Part shown: positions 7,942 through 14,185 of the stretch, piece by piece
How the letters are laid out: each line of letters opens with the position of its first letter
Position numbering within the stretch: position 1 is the first letter of the stretch
DNA from: a virus
Direction: 5' to 3' (one strand)
IMG/VR virus record: IMGVR_UViG_3300048588_000714
Location: 1-20,594 of that record
Length of the DNA: 20,594 nucleotides
The notes under the pieces: model-generated
Told to the model about the DNA's origin: nothing
Database searches by the model: none
The model's input: the letters and a program-made list of their open reading frames with translations, nothing else
Made by a program: the position numbers and the translations under genes

Positions 7942-8099
7942 GGCGTCATTCCTTGTTGGTCGTGAGCGCCTCGCGTCGCCGCGGTGCAGTCGGCTATCGA
8001 CCTGACAGCCGGTTGCGGGAGAGATTTCCCTGCTTGCAAGGGATCTGCGCCCAAGCTCGGATTGACCAGGGTTGCGGTGTCTCTGTCTCCTCCACTCAT
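7938..8099 (-). CDS. Small hypothetical protein, 53 aa, before the capsid gene
   Basis: This short frame begins with an ATG that overlaps the preceding stop as ATGA and ends in a TGA that overlaps the capsid start as ATGA. Such coupling on both sides is good evidence that it is translated. The peptide (MSGGDRDTATLVNPSLGADP and onward) is polar, has no membrane segment and looks largely unstructured. It occupies the position where HK97-type phages have a prohead protease or scaffold, but it is far too short for a protease and I see no catalytic motif. It might serve mainly to couple translation, or as a small scaffold or decoration protein. Confidence 0.6.
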   Translation of the reverse strand: MSGGDRDTATLVNPSLGADPLQAGKSLPQPAVRSIADCTAATRGAHDQQGMTP

Positions 8100-8431
8100 T
8101 GAAGCCGCACGTCGTCGTAGAACTGCTTGCAGGTTTCTGACCTGCCGTCCTTCAGCACGTAGGTGACAGTCACCCAGTTTTGATAGGGCTTGAAATTGAT
8201 CTCGTTGCGAGCGATCTCGTCGGCCGAGGTGAGTTCGAGCGCGGCCAGCGCTGTTCGGGTTGCCTTCCCGACTGCGTCCAGGAGCGCTGCATCCCGCGCC
8301 GCCTTGTTCACTCGAACCAGCGTGCCGTTCCGGATGACGCACGCCTCATCCGGTGCGCTGGTGATGATCAGTGCGATCTCTTGGGGAGTCAGTGGCTCCA
8401 GCTGCTCGCATATCGATTCCCAGGCCGTCAT
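8096..8431 (-). CDS. Hypothetical protein, 111 aa
   Basis: I do not recognise the family. The start at 8431 (MTAWESICEQLEPLTPQEI) overlaps the previous stop as ATGA, and the gene ends in an ATGA overlap with the next. The N-terminal half is helical. The C-terminal half (NFKPYQNWVTVTYVLKDG, then a Lys-Gln-Phe-Tyr end) looks like beta strands. It may be a structural accessory protein because of its place in the capsid operon, but there is no motif to confirm this. Confidence 0.75.
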   Translation of the reverse strand: MTAWESICEQLEPLTPQEIALIITSAPDEACVIRNGTLVRVNKAARDAALLDAVGKATRTALAALELTSADEIARNEINFKPYQNWVTVTYVLKDGRSETCKQFYDDVRLQ

Positions 8432-9132
8432 TCCTGGATCCCCGCAATCATCAGCGCCCACTTGTGGCTCGCCGTGTTGGGCCGCTCGCCGACCTTCGTG
8501 TCCTGCACGCAGTTCCATAGGGCTTCCTTGAATGCGACGACATCACCCGCCTTGTAGGTTGCCGGCGCCTGGTATTTGCCGAGGAAGCGGAAGCCGCGTG
8601 TCTCGATCGCATCCACGCGGCCAGCGATGTTCTCGAACTCCTTGAGCAGCTCGGCGTCGAGTGCGCTCTGGGTTTCCAGCGCCTTGATCCGATTGAACGC
8701 GTGCATCAGCGCTTTGCTGAGCGTGTCTTCGACATCGACAATTCGCTGCGCGCAGGCGAGCAGGAGCTTTCGTTGCGTCGCCGTGGGGCCCTTGGACGCC
8801 GCTGTGTGTGCTGGAGTAGGCGCAGGCTCGCAAGAGAGGGCAGGCGCTGGTAGATCGGGGTCACGGAGCGTGGCGACGGCATGGCCGCCCTTGGCTCGCA
8901 GGTGCCATGTTCCATCGTTGTCGAGAAAGCTGCTCAGCAGGTCAACTCGCTCCGCTTGCTCTGGGGAAAGCGTGGCGACGGCACGATCGAACTTTGCGTA
9001 GTAGACCGCGCGCTCCGCGTCGGCACGCTCCATCGGATCCATTGCATTTGACCTCTGCACGGCTTCCAGGCGCAGCTGTGCCTCCAGCCGAAGTCGGCTT
9101 GCGGCGCTGTGGTCGATTGGCTCAACGGTCAT
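8428..9132 (-). CDS. Protein with C-terminal carbohydrate-binding-like module, 234 aa
   Basis: Residues about 183-228 carry the pattern of CBM5/12-like modules found in phage tail proteins and chitinases: FLGKYQAPATYKAGDVVAFK, then ALWNCVQDT, and a final HKWALM. The N-terminal half is a charged helix-rich region (DPMERADAERAVYYAKFDR), followed by a Pro/Ala linker and a further coiled-coil stretch (LLACAQRIVDVEDTLSKALM to IAGRVDAIETR). The start at 9132 is preferred because AAGG stands about 8 bases upstream; an ATG at 9183, overlapping the previous stop, is also possible and would add 17 residues. It may be a virion surface or fibre-like protein that binds cell-surface glycans; this is inferred. 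Confidence 0.7.
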   Translation of the reverse strand: MTVEPIDHSAASRLRLEAQLRLEAVQRSNAMDPMERADAERAVYYAKFDRAVATLSPEQAERVDLLSSFLDNDGTWHLRAKGGHAVATLRDPDLPAPALSCEPAPTPAHTAASKGPTATQRKLLLACAQRIVDVEDTLSKALMHAFNRIKALETQSALDAELLKEFENIAGRVDAIETRGFRFLGKYQAPATYKAGDVVAFKEALWNCVQDTKVGERPNTASHKWALMIAGIQE

Positions 9133-9182
9133 AGCGGCACCTTGGCGGAATTGCCGCCGAATTACGGGAGGGGAAAGGGGCA

Positions 9183-9500
9183 TCAAGGGGTAGCAGAGGG
9201 CACAAGGGCGCCGGTGATCGGCATGCCAACATCGCTTTCGCGCTCAATCCAAGCGGCCAAGTCGAAGATTCGAAGGCTTCGCTTGTGTCCCTGGCCGCCG
9301 ATTCGGTAGACGCGGATGCCGGACTCAGGCAGGCGCTTTCGGAAGCCCGATGGCTTCATGCCCAGGATCTTCGCGGCGTCGTCAACGCCGATCCGCAAGT
9401 CGTCGCTGATCCACATGTGGGGCTTGGATTGCGCCGCACTGAGCAGCAGCGCCGCGGTCCGCTCGGTCCGCTCGTGGAGATCCGCTGCAGGCTCAGCCAT
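9183..9500 (-). CDS. HTH DNA-binding protein, 105 aa
   Basis: Residues 36-87 (RIGVDDAAKILGMKPSGFRKRL, then VYRIGGQGHKRSLRIFDL) have the helix-turn-helix plus wing pattern of small AlpA or excisionase-like regulators. In this fold the second helix reads DNA. The start at 9500 overlaps the preceding gene by eight bases. Its place inside the terminase-capsid operon suggests a packaging or late-gene regulator rather than an excision factor, since another excisionase-like gene lies at 12968-13171. In several phages a DNA-binding protein beside the terminase helps recognise the packaging site, so that role is possible too. Confidence 0.65.
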   Translation of the reverse strand: MAEPAADLHERTERTAALLLSAAQSKPHMWISDDLRIGVDDAAKILGMKPSGFRKRLPESGIRVYRIGGQGHKRSLRIFDLAAWIERESDVGMPITGALVPSATP

Positions 9501-9672
9501 GCCGGCTTCGCCATGCGCGCGATCGGCATGCAGCGTCGCAATAGCAGCGGGTTCGCCCCGTCTGGCGCGTCGGTGCCAACGCGGTCCCGCATGCCTTGCA
9601 GCGATGCTGCGCCAGCTTCGCGCACTCGTCGCGAACCAGTACGCGGCCGGTTGGGAATTCGAGGACCGTCAT
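9493..9672 (-). CDS. Small zinc-ribbon-like protein, 59 aa
   Basis: The protein has a CKACG knuckle near residues 25-29 and a second cluster CYCDAAC, followed by RSRAWRSRHG. This C-x2-C plus C-x-C-x3-C arrangement with a basic tail is typical of very small phage and plasmid zinc-finger proteins of unknown role. The start at 9672 overlaps the preceding stop as ATGA, which decides it over upstream in-frame starts. The basic tail suggests nucleic-acid binding. Confidence 0.7.
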   Translation of the reverse strand: MTVLEFPTGRVLVRDECAKLAQHRCKACGTALAPTRQTGRTRCYCDAACRSRAWRSRHG

Positions 9673-9998
9673 GCGTTCCCGCCTCGCTGCGGGGTCGCTC
9701 CCATTTTCGAAAGGATCGAACCCAGGACTGCCGCCGCCGAGTCGCCGAACTGGCCCGAGTCCATCCGCGCGGACAGCACGCAGGCCATGCGAAGCAGCAC
9801 GCGGTGCGACGAGTGCAGCCAAGGCAGCTCCGCTGCGTACTCGCGCCAGTACCGCACCTCGGCAGGCTTCATGCCGGCGTAGGGTTCGCCGATCGGGCGC
9901 GTTTTCGTCGGGCCTCGGCGGTTCCTGAAACGGGCGCCGTGCTTGATCGTGGTTCCCGACACTTCAGCCTTGGCGCGGGGGGTTCTATTGCGTGCCAT
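9669..9998 (-). CDS. Probable phage small terminase-like protein, 109 aa
   Basis: The C-terminal half (KPAEVRYWREYAAELPWLHS, then HRVLLRMACVLSARM and SILSKMGATPQRGG) follows the pattern of phage small terminase subunits: a Trp-containing helix, an L-x2-S-x-R/D segment, a long helix and a terminal K-x-G-x-x-P motif. The N-terminus is basic and could contact DNA. Small terminases recognise the packaging site and hand DNA to the large terminase. It is short for the family, and no large terminase follows it; instead the operon runs through small genes to the capsid gene. Satellites such as the Staphylococcus pathogenicity islands likewise carry only a small terminase. The family call is by pattern and is not certain. 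Confidence 0.5.
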   Translation of the reverse strand: MARNRTPRAKAEVSGTTIKHGARFRNRRGPTKTRPIGEPYAGMKPAEVRYWREYAAELPWLHSSHRVLLRMACVLSARMDSGQFGDSAAAVLGSILSKMGATPQRGGNA

Positions 9999-10148
9999 TG
10001 CGCCTCCGCGGGGGTCGTCCCGCCAATTGGGGATGCGAAAGATTTGGGGTCGAGTCGGTGTCCGTCCGAATCGGCCTCGGTTCTGAGGCCTCCCCCCGAC
10101 TTATCCACAGCCGTTCAGGTTCGCCCCGCACGTCGCGCTGGCAGGCCA
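9999..10148. promoter_or_regulatory. Intergenic control region between replication and packaging genes
   Basis: This is the only real gap between the excisionase-like gene at 13171 and the capsid gene. It holds a perfect DnaA-box sequence TTATCCACA at 10101-10109, a run of six C at 10092-10097, a perfect 6-bp hairpin GGCCTC/GAGGCC (10073-10078 with 10085-10090), and GTCGGTGTCCG at 10054-10064, which is repeated upstream of the tape measure gene. It may hold the late promoter and a packaging (cos or pac) site; no clear -10/-35 pair was found. Confidence 0.5.
10101..10109 (+). promoter_or_regulatory. DnaA box (TTATCCACA)
   Basis: The nine bases match the standard DnaA box exactly. The site lies 40 bases past the stop codon of the DnaC-like gene. 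One box alone does not make an origin; it might allow host DnaA to influence replication or late transcription of the element. A chance match is possible in a 20 kb window. Confidence 0.4.
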
Positions 10149-11015
10149 TCACAGTTGAAACCCGCTGCCGTGGATCGTCTGCTCCCGCCAGCGACCCTGC
10201 TCGTGGGTCCGGACGATGGTCGTCTCGGCCGGCTCCTCAAAGGCATCCGGCCCAGCAATGCTCACCTGGCCGCGCAGCGAGTCGCCACTCAAGACCAGCG
10301 TCGGGCCCGTCTCCTTCAGCCTATCGGCGACGCGTTCCCCGACGAGTGCAGCGAAGTTCGCCGTCCCTGCGTTCGTGGCGACCAGCGTCGGCAACTGGTT
10401 CCGATATCGCCAGTCGATCAACTGGAACAATTCGGCGTGGTCATAGTCGCTTGCGGCTTTCACGCCGAGTTCGTCCAAGGCCAACACTGGCGCGTTGCGG
10501 AGACGGTCGATTGCGTTGCGTCGAGGATCGCCACGGCCGCCGCTGAAGGCTGCCTTCGTCTCGGCCAGGACGTCGGGCCAGCTGGCGTAAATCGGGCCGC
10601 TCATCGTGCGGCAGGCCTCGTTGACGATCGCGCAGAGGCCGACCGTCTTGCCGAGTCCTGGCGGCCCGGACAACAGCAGGCCAGCGCCTTCTTCGTACCG
10701 CGTCTGCAGGTTGGCGACGTAGGCCTCCACTGCACGTCGGAGTGACTTGGCGCTGGCAGTCACCGGCTGAATGCTCGCCGGCGTCGCGGACCGGTAGCGC
10801 TCCGGCACGCCGGAACTCTTCAGCCACCAGCCGTAGCGCGAATGCAGTTCGCGATGGCTGTACTCGGCAGCCTGCGCAGCCTTCTGGCAGGTTGGGCAAC
10901 TCCAGGTCATCCGCTTCGGATCGGGAACGCCGTCGCCATAGGTGAATTCGTGCGTCGGGCAGGTCCACACGCGGGCGCTGTCGGCCTGCTCCTGGGTTTG
11001 CGGGTTTGTCGTCAT
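10149..11015 (-). CDS. DnaC-like helicase loader ATPase, 288 aa
   Basis: This is an AAA+ ATPase of the DnaC/IstB type. Walker A is GPPGLGKT (residues 117-124), Walker B is VLALDE (177-182), sensor I is ATN (213-215) and a GERVADRL segment (227-234) supplies the likely arginine finger. A C-x2-H (19-22) and C-x2-C (40-43) pair near the N-terminus probably binds zinc. Such proteins load the host DnaB helicase at a phage origin. The start at 11015 is set by an ATGA overlap with the initiator gene; an upstream in-frame start would add an Arg-rich shadow. IstB-type transposition partners share the fold, but no istA transposase is present and the pairing with an initiator supports replication. Confidence 0.9.
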   Translation of the reverse strand: MTTNPQTQEQADSARVWTCPTHEFTYGDGVPDPKRMTWSCPTCQKAAQAAEYSHRELHSRYGWWLKSSGVPERYRSATPASIQPVTASAKSLRRAVEAYVANLQTRYEEGAGLLLSGPPGLGKTVGLCAIVNEACRTMSGPIYASWPDVLAETKAAFSGGRGDPRRNAIDRLRNAPVLALDELGVKAASDYDHAELFQLIDWRYRNQLPTLVATNAGTANFAALVGERVADRLKETGPTLVLSGDSLRGQVSIAGPDAFEEPAETTIVRTHEQGRWREQTIHGSGFQL

Positions 11016-11902
11016 GCAGCTGCTCCCATGCCGAAGCGCGCGAGCTCGCGCTCGTTCGCTGCGGAAATTTCTTCGTCGGTTCGGGGGTCGCGCTCGATCG
11101 TGCCGACTGACTTGCCGGCGGCCTTTGTCGAATCGCGTGGGTAGAAGCTCGACCATCCGGACTCGATGCCGAGCTCGATCAACTTCGCCGGGTCGTGTCC
11201 TTCAGCCCGAAGAGCTTCAAGTTTCTGGATGGCGAGATCCTGGGCACGACTGCTGAACTTCTTGCCGCGATGATCCTTCCATGACTGCCAAGCGTCAGCA
11301 GGTAGCCACGTAGGCAGGACCACATCGGGTTTCTTCTTCGCGCGTGCACGCTCTTGTTCTTTCTGGTTGCTCTTTCTAGGTGCTCTTTCTAGGTCATTGG
11401 ACTCTGTGACGTGACCTCGAAGCTCAAATGTCCGGAACTCCGACACCGAATGTCCAGAACTCGCGGGCTGAGTACTGGACACAGTGTCCTTAACTTCACG
11501 CTCAGTTCTGGACTCTGTGACTGCACCTTGCGGCAACAACAGTTGGTATTTGTAGCCCCTCCACTTACGCCCCTTGAACTTGATTGCCTGCCTACTGAAC
11601 CAGCGGCCTTCAGTCGCAGTGAGCGCACGCCAGCAGGTTTTCTCGCTCTGGCTCGAAAGCTGCGCCAACGCCTCGATTCCGGGGTAGCAGTCACGCCCGT
11701 TCGAGTTTGCGAACTCGGCCAGGGTGAGCAGGGTCAGTTTCTCGCTTGCCGACTCGTCGCTGTTGAGCACGGCCGATCGCCACTTCGCGATGAATGCACG
11801 CTTGCGAGGTGCACCCGCTGCGCTATCATCGTCCGGAGCCTCGCCGCCAAGCTTGCTCACGGAGCCCGCGAACTGCGGGCTTCGTCGTGTCTGGGGACTC
11901 AT
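11012..11902 (-). CDS. Phage replication initiator (O-like) with winged helix, 296 aa
   Basis: Residues about 34-122 form a helix-turn-helix of the kind found in phage replication proteins: FIAKWRSAVLNSD, LTLLTLAEFANSNGRDCYPG, then IEALAQLSSQSEKTCWRAL and a wing ending in YKYQLLLPQG. A low-complexity linker (about 123-170) is encoded by the iteron-containing DNA, as in lambda O. The C-terminal domain (LPTWLPADAWQSWKDHRGKK to IESGWSSFYP) resembles the helicase-contact end of phage replisome organisers. The start at 11902 overlaps the previous stop as ATGA. Together with the DnaC-like gene it forms an O/P-type replication module. Confidence 0.85.
   Translation of the reverse strand: MSPQTRRSPQFAGSVSKLGGEAPDDDSAAGAPRKRAFIAKWRSAVLNSDESASEKLTLLTLAEFANSNGRDCYPGIEALAQLSSQSEKTCWRALTATEGRWFSRQAIKFKGRKWRGYKYQLLLPQGAVTESRTEREVKDTVSSTQPASSGHSVSEFRTFELRGHVTESNDLERAPRKSNQKEQERARAKKKPDVVLPTWLPADAWQSWKDHRGKKFSSRAQDLAIQKLEALRAEGHDPAKLIELGIESGWSSFYPRDSTKAAGKSVGTIERDPRTDEEISAANERELARFGMGAAA
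11368..11393. repeat. 13-bp tandem repeat beside the iterons
   Basis: TGCTCTTTCTAGG occurs twice in direct tandem with no spacer (11368-11380 and 11381-11393), in a pyrimidine-rich, comparatively AT-rich stretch. It borders the iteron cluster on the downstream side of the initiator gene. Its place is that of the AT-rich unwinding element beside the iterons in lambda ori, and 13-mers recall oriC unwinding elements. Function is inferred. Confidence 0.55.
11395..11523. repeat. Inverted iteron cluster, candidate replication origin
   Basis: A motif close to GAGTTCTGGACAYW appears at 11470-11483 (GAGTACTGGACACA) and 11503-11516 (CAGTTCTGGACTCT), and in the opposite orientation at 11427-11440 (AATGTCCGGAACTC) and 11449-11462 (AATGTCCAGAACTC), the last two spaced 22 bp. 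TGGACTCTGTGAC is repeated exactly at 11398-11410 and 11509-11521. All lie inside the initiator gene, as lambda O-binding sites lie inside gene O. This is a strong candidate for the site bound by the initiator. Confidence 0.65.
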
Positions 11903-12120
11903 CCGCGGCCGGCCTCCAGCAGCGATTGACGCATGCGGAGAATTGCCTGGCGCGCGCCGTCGAGGTTTCTGGCGACCGTTTCGCAAAGGTCCGGCGTCGG
12001 ATCCTCGGACAGCCGCACCAGTTGCGCCTGGAGCGAATCGGCAAGGTCCTGCAATTGCGCACGTGGCAGTGGCGGGGCTGGCCGATACAGGTCGCGGAGT
12101 AGGTCGACCTGGCTGGTCAC
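11899..12120 (-). CDS. Small helical protein, 73 aa
   Basis: The frame begins with GTG in a GTGA overlap with the preceding stop and ends in an ATGA overlap with the initiator gene. The protein is two or three helices (SQVDLLRDLYRPAPPLP, LQDLADSLQAQLVRLSED, and a C-terminal Arg-rich helix). No known family is recognised. Its place just before the replication initiator suggests an early function, for example modulation of replication. Confidence 0.7.
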   Translation of the reverse strand: MTSQVDLLRDLYRPAPPLPRAQLQDLADSLQAQLVRLSEDPTPDLCETVARNLDGARQAILRMRQSLLEAGRG

Positions 12121-12356
12121 GATGCCACCTCGCGCAGCGCGCGCTCGATCGCGTCTGCCTCCTCGATATGGCGCGCGCGTTGGCCTTGGAGATAGACCTC
12201 GAAGTTCTGCAGGGTTGCGATCGCATCCGGCAAACCCGCCAAGGCGTTGTTCGCGACGACAGTGGCTTCGCGGTGCTGCTGTGCAAGTCGCCGCAGTTCT
12301 GCTCGATTGCTCGGGCTCTTTGCCAGCACCTGGGCGGCGTCAAGGACGATGCTCAC
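12117..12356 (-). CDS. Small coiled-coil-like protein, 79 aa
   Basis: GTG start in a GTGA overlap and a GTGA overlap at its end. The sequence is nearly all helix (RAELRRLAQQHREATVVANN, then LQNFEVYLQGQRARHIEEAD) with a heptad-like spacing of Leu and Ala. The family is not recognised. It belongs to a run of five tiny helical proteins of similar length in one operon, which might act together or with the replication proteins. Confidence 0.7.
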   Translation of the reverse strand: MSIVLDAAQVLAKSPSNRAELRRLAQQHREATVVANNALAGLPDAIATLQNFEVYLQGQRARHIEEADAIERALREVAS

Positions 12357-12583
12357 GCTTCGATCTCCGCCGGATTGAGCATCGCGTCGAGCTCGCGCAG
12401 CGATTCGTCAAAGGCCGCCAGCTGCGTGTTCATTTGGCGGATGTAACTCTCGCGCACCGCAGCCAACCTGACCTGTTCTTTTTTCAGTATCCGGCGGCCT
12501 GAGCGGGATGACGCCATGGCGCGCAATTCGGCCATCTTCGTTTTGGGCAGCGCCGCGGATAGGTTCGGCAGAAGGGCTTTCAC
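12353..12583 (-). CDS. Small basic helical protein, 76 aa
   Basis: The GTG start at 12583 overlaps the previous TGA as GTGA. The N-terminal half is basic (KTKMAELRAMASSRSGRRIL, then KKEQVRLAAV), which suggests nucleic-acid contact; the C-terminal half is an amphipathic acidic helix. No known family is recognised. Full coupling to both neighbours supports it as a real gene despite its size. Confidence 0.7.
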   Translation of the reverse strand: MKALLPNLSAALPKTKMAELRAMASSRSGRRILKKEQVRLAAVRESYIRQMNTQLAAFDESLRELDAMLNPAEIEA

Positions 12584-12786
12584 TGGCCACCGCCGAAGTA
12601 TTCATCGCGGAGTTTTTCCAGCGTCACGACTTGTTCGGCTAGCGATCGGACCGTCGCCGCGTCTCGCGAGGAACCAATGGCGCGCGCCAGTTCCCAGCGG
12701 GTCGCGTCGATCAAGGCGCCGGCATCGGCACCTGCAGCGTCGAGGTCAGCGATCGTCGGCAGCTGGCCAGGGAGTAGCGCGTTCAC
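12580..12786 (-). CDS. Small hypothetical protein, 68 aa
   Basis: The GTG at 12786 overlaps the preceding stop as GTGA; a longer in-frame extension upstream is Arg-rich and is a shadow of the neighbouring gene. The peptide (VNALLPGQLPTIADLDAAGA, then a helix ending in LEKLRDEYFGGGQ) is mostly helical and acidic. I do not recognise a family. Confidence 0.65.
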   Translation of the reverse strand: MNALLPGQLPTIADLDAAGADAGALIDATRWELARAIGSSRDAATVRSLAEQVVTLEKLRDEYFGGGQ

Positions 12787-12971
12787 TTCGCACCGCCACG
12801 CATTGCGTCCAGCTTCCGGCGTTGCGCGCCGAGCTCGCGTCGCAAGTCTGCGAGGGGCTTCAGACTGTTGCCCTCCTTGGCGTCGCTCACCTCTTCTTCG
12901 AGTTGCTCGACCAGGAGTTCCTGGTGCTCGATCGCCTGCAGCTCGGGGGCTGCGTTGAGGGCGCGGTTCAC
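12783..12971 (-). CDS. Small coiled-coil protein, 62 aa
   Basis: The GTG at 12971 overlaps the stop of the excisionase-like gene as GTGA. The sequence is a strongly charged helix (IEHQELLVEQLEEEVSDAKE, then LADLRRELGAQRRKLDAM) with heptad spacing, so it probably forms a coiled-coil dimer. It may partner one of the neighbouring small proteins. No family is recognised. Confidence 0.7.
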   Translation of the reverse strand: MNRALNAAPELQAIEHQELLVEQLEEEVSDAKEGNSLKPLADLRRELGAQRRKLDAMRGGAK

Positions 12972-13171
12972 TTCGCACCAGCCGGGACAGCCATGCGCGA
13001 ATCGATGACCTTGCGGAGTTCAGCCTCCGGGATCAGGGTCTTCCGTCCGATCTTGAACGGGCGAACCTCACCCGCCTTGATCAGCTCGTACATGGTCGTG
13101 CGGCTCACGCTGAGCCGTTTGATCGCCTCGTTCACCGTGTGAGCGAGCGGTGTACTTGTGCCGCTTTCCAT
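12968..13171 (-). CDS. Excisionase-like HTH protein, 67 aa
   Basis: Residues 13-60 match the excisionase/HTH_17 pattern: VNEAIKRLSVSRTTMYELIK, then GEVRPFKIGRKTLIPEAELR and VI. Such proteins bind DNA at att sites or early promoters. GGAG stands about 10 bases before the ATG. As first gene of a long operon of replication genes it may act both as recombination directionality factor and as regulator, as AlpA does in P4 and related islands. It faces the palindrome-rich region at 13172-13280. Substrate DNA is inferred. Confidence 0.8.
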   Translation of the reverse strand: MESGTSTPLAHTVNEAIKRLSVSRTTMYELIKAGEVRPFKIGRKTLIPEAELRKVIDSRMAVPAGAK

Positions 13172-13280
13172 CGTCCGTCTCCGTACCGGCGTACGTGTGT
13201 GCCGGTTCGCGAACGATGGTGCCTTCAGCCAGAAGTGAAACGCGAGGAAGTTTCTAGTGTGCGAATTCTTCCGGAAAATT
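13172..13280 (-). promoter_or_regulatory. Operator/promoter region of the replication operon
   Basis: This gap between two leftward operons has a perfect 10-bp palindrome GTTCGCGAAC at 13205-13214 and an inverted repeat centred on TTCCGGAA at about 13263-13281, whose outer arms GAATT and AATTC pair with one bulged base. On the minus strand TAGAAT and TAGAAA are possible -10 elements, but no good -35 is seen. It is the natural place for control of the long operon that starts at 13171. Confidence 0.5.
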
Positions 13281-14183
13281 CTACGTTCCGATTATTTCCG
13301 CCTGAGCAGTTAGCGCATCTTGTGTCGGCTGCGATACCCACTTTCTAACGTTCTTCCAATGCGTCTTACGAATGTCCTCCGCAGTTGGCTTGCTCCTGTT
13401 CGGGAAAAGAACCTCTGCCATATCTGCGTAGGTCAACTCAAAGCCTGCAAGCTCCGACCATCTCTTCAGGATGAAAAGTGGGACGTACTTAAGGTCTACC
13501 CACTTAGCGAAGTCATTTCTGCTGAAGGTCTTCTTCCCAGCCTTCTGATACTCGAACCGCCTCATTGCCGTTAGCCAATCCTTGAATCCACTCACAAGCA
13601 TCTGGTCCGGCAGACCCAGGTCCACCGTTACTGCCCGAAGAGGCGGAGGGCTCTGCTTAGATGCTTCACGCACCGCCAAGAAAAAGGGCTTGTTGAGGCT
13701 TTCGCTAATTTCCTTTGCGACTTCTTTCGCAGGACGGGCCGAAGCCCGCTGCTTTCTGGCTCGGGCGTACTCAATCATCTCCTGACCACGATCTACTTTT
13801 TCAAGCGCAAGCGACATGTTCGCCAATACGCCGCAAGTCACCGAGGAAACCCCACTGAACGCGAATCTCTCAGCACTAAAGTTGTGCAGCGTGGGGCGAC
13901 TCCACAGAGGCTCCGGGTCTATGAGCCAAGCGACATCGTTGAACAAGAATTCAAGGCGCTCGCTTTTGCTGATTGTGAGATCACCATCGAAAATCGCGTC
14001 GATCTCTTCGTCATTCAGGCTATCTAGATTCAAGAGCTTGAAGACGACGTTCCCCCATCCTGCAGCGTCCAACTCTCGAAGAAAGTTGTAGCGACTGAGG
14101 TCGAACCATGCAGGGATTCCCTTCTGGGGTTTCTGCGCCCCCGCTTTCACAGGGGCTTCCGTCGCGGGCTTCTTCGTTGCCAC
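13281..14183 (-). CDS. Hypothetical protein, 300 aa, possibly DUF6387-like
   Basis: The N-terminus after a Lys/Pro-rich tail reads IPAWFDLSRYNFLRELDAAG and is followed by a largely helical protein with WLTAMRRFEYQKAGKKTFSR and YVPLFILKRWSELAGFELTY. It resembles uncharacterised proteins grouped as DUF6387, which I recall being found in genomic islands; that assignment is from memory of the N-terminal pattern and is tentative. GTG at 14183 is chosen because AAGGGG lies about 7 bases before it; it follows the upstream stop by two bases. Local GC is clearly lower than in the phage genes (31 of 60 at 13381-13440), so gene and partner look like an acquired cargo module. No enzymatic motif is seen. 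Confidence 0.75.
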   Translation of the reverse strand: MATKKPATEAPVKAGAQKPQKGIPAWFDLSRYNFLRELDAAGWGNVVFKLLNLDSLNDEEIDAIFDGDLTISKSERLEFLFNDVAWLIDPEPLWSRPTLHNFSAERFAFSGVSSVTCGVLANMSLALEKVDRGQEMIEYARARKQRASARPAKEVAKEISESLNKPFFLAVREASKQSPPPLRAVTVDLGLPDQMLVSGFKDWLTAMRRFEYQKAGKKTFSRNDFAKWVDLKYVPLFILKRWSELAGFELTYADMAEVLFPNRSKPTAEDIRKTHWKNVRKWVSQPTQDALTAQAEIIGT

Positions 14184-14185
14184 AA

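Noticed and set aside
6442-7965. A 507-codon + strand frame opposite the capsid gene
   Set aside because: The capsid frame has clear HK97 features; the antisense frame is His/Arg/Gly-rich and extends over the gene as a shadow.
10149-11015. IstB-type transposition helper instead of a replication protein
   Set aside because: No istA-like transposase or insertion-sequence ends are present, and the gene is coupled to a replication initiator.
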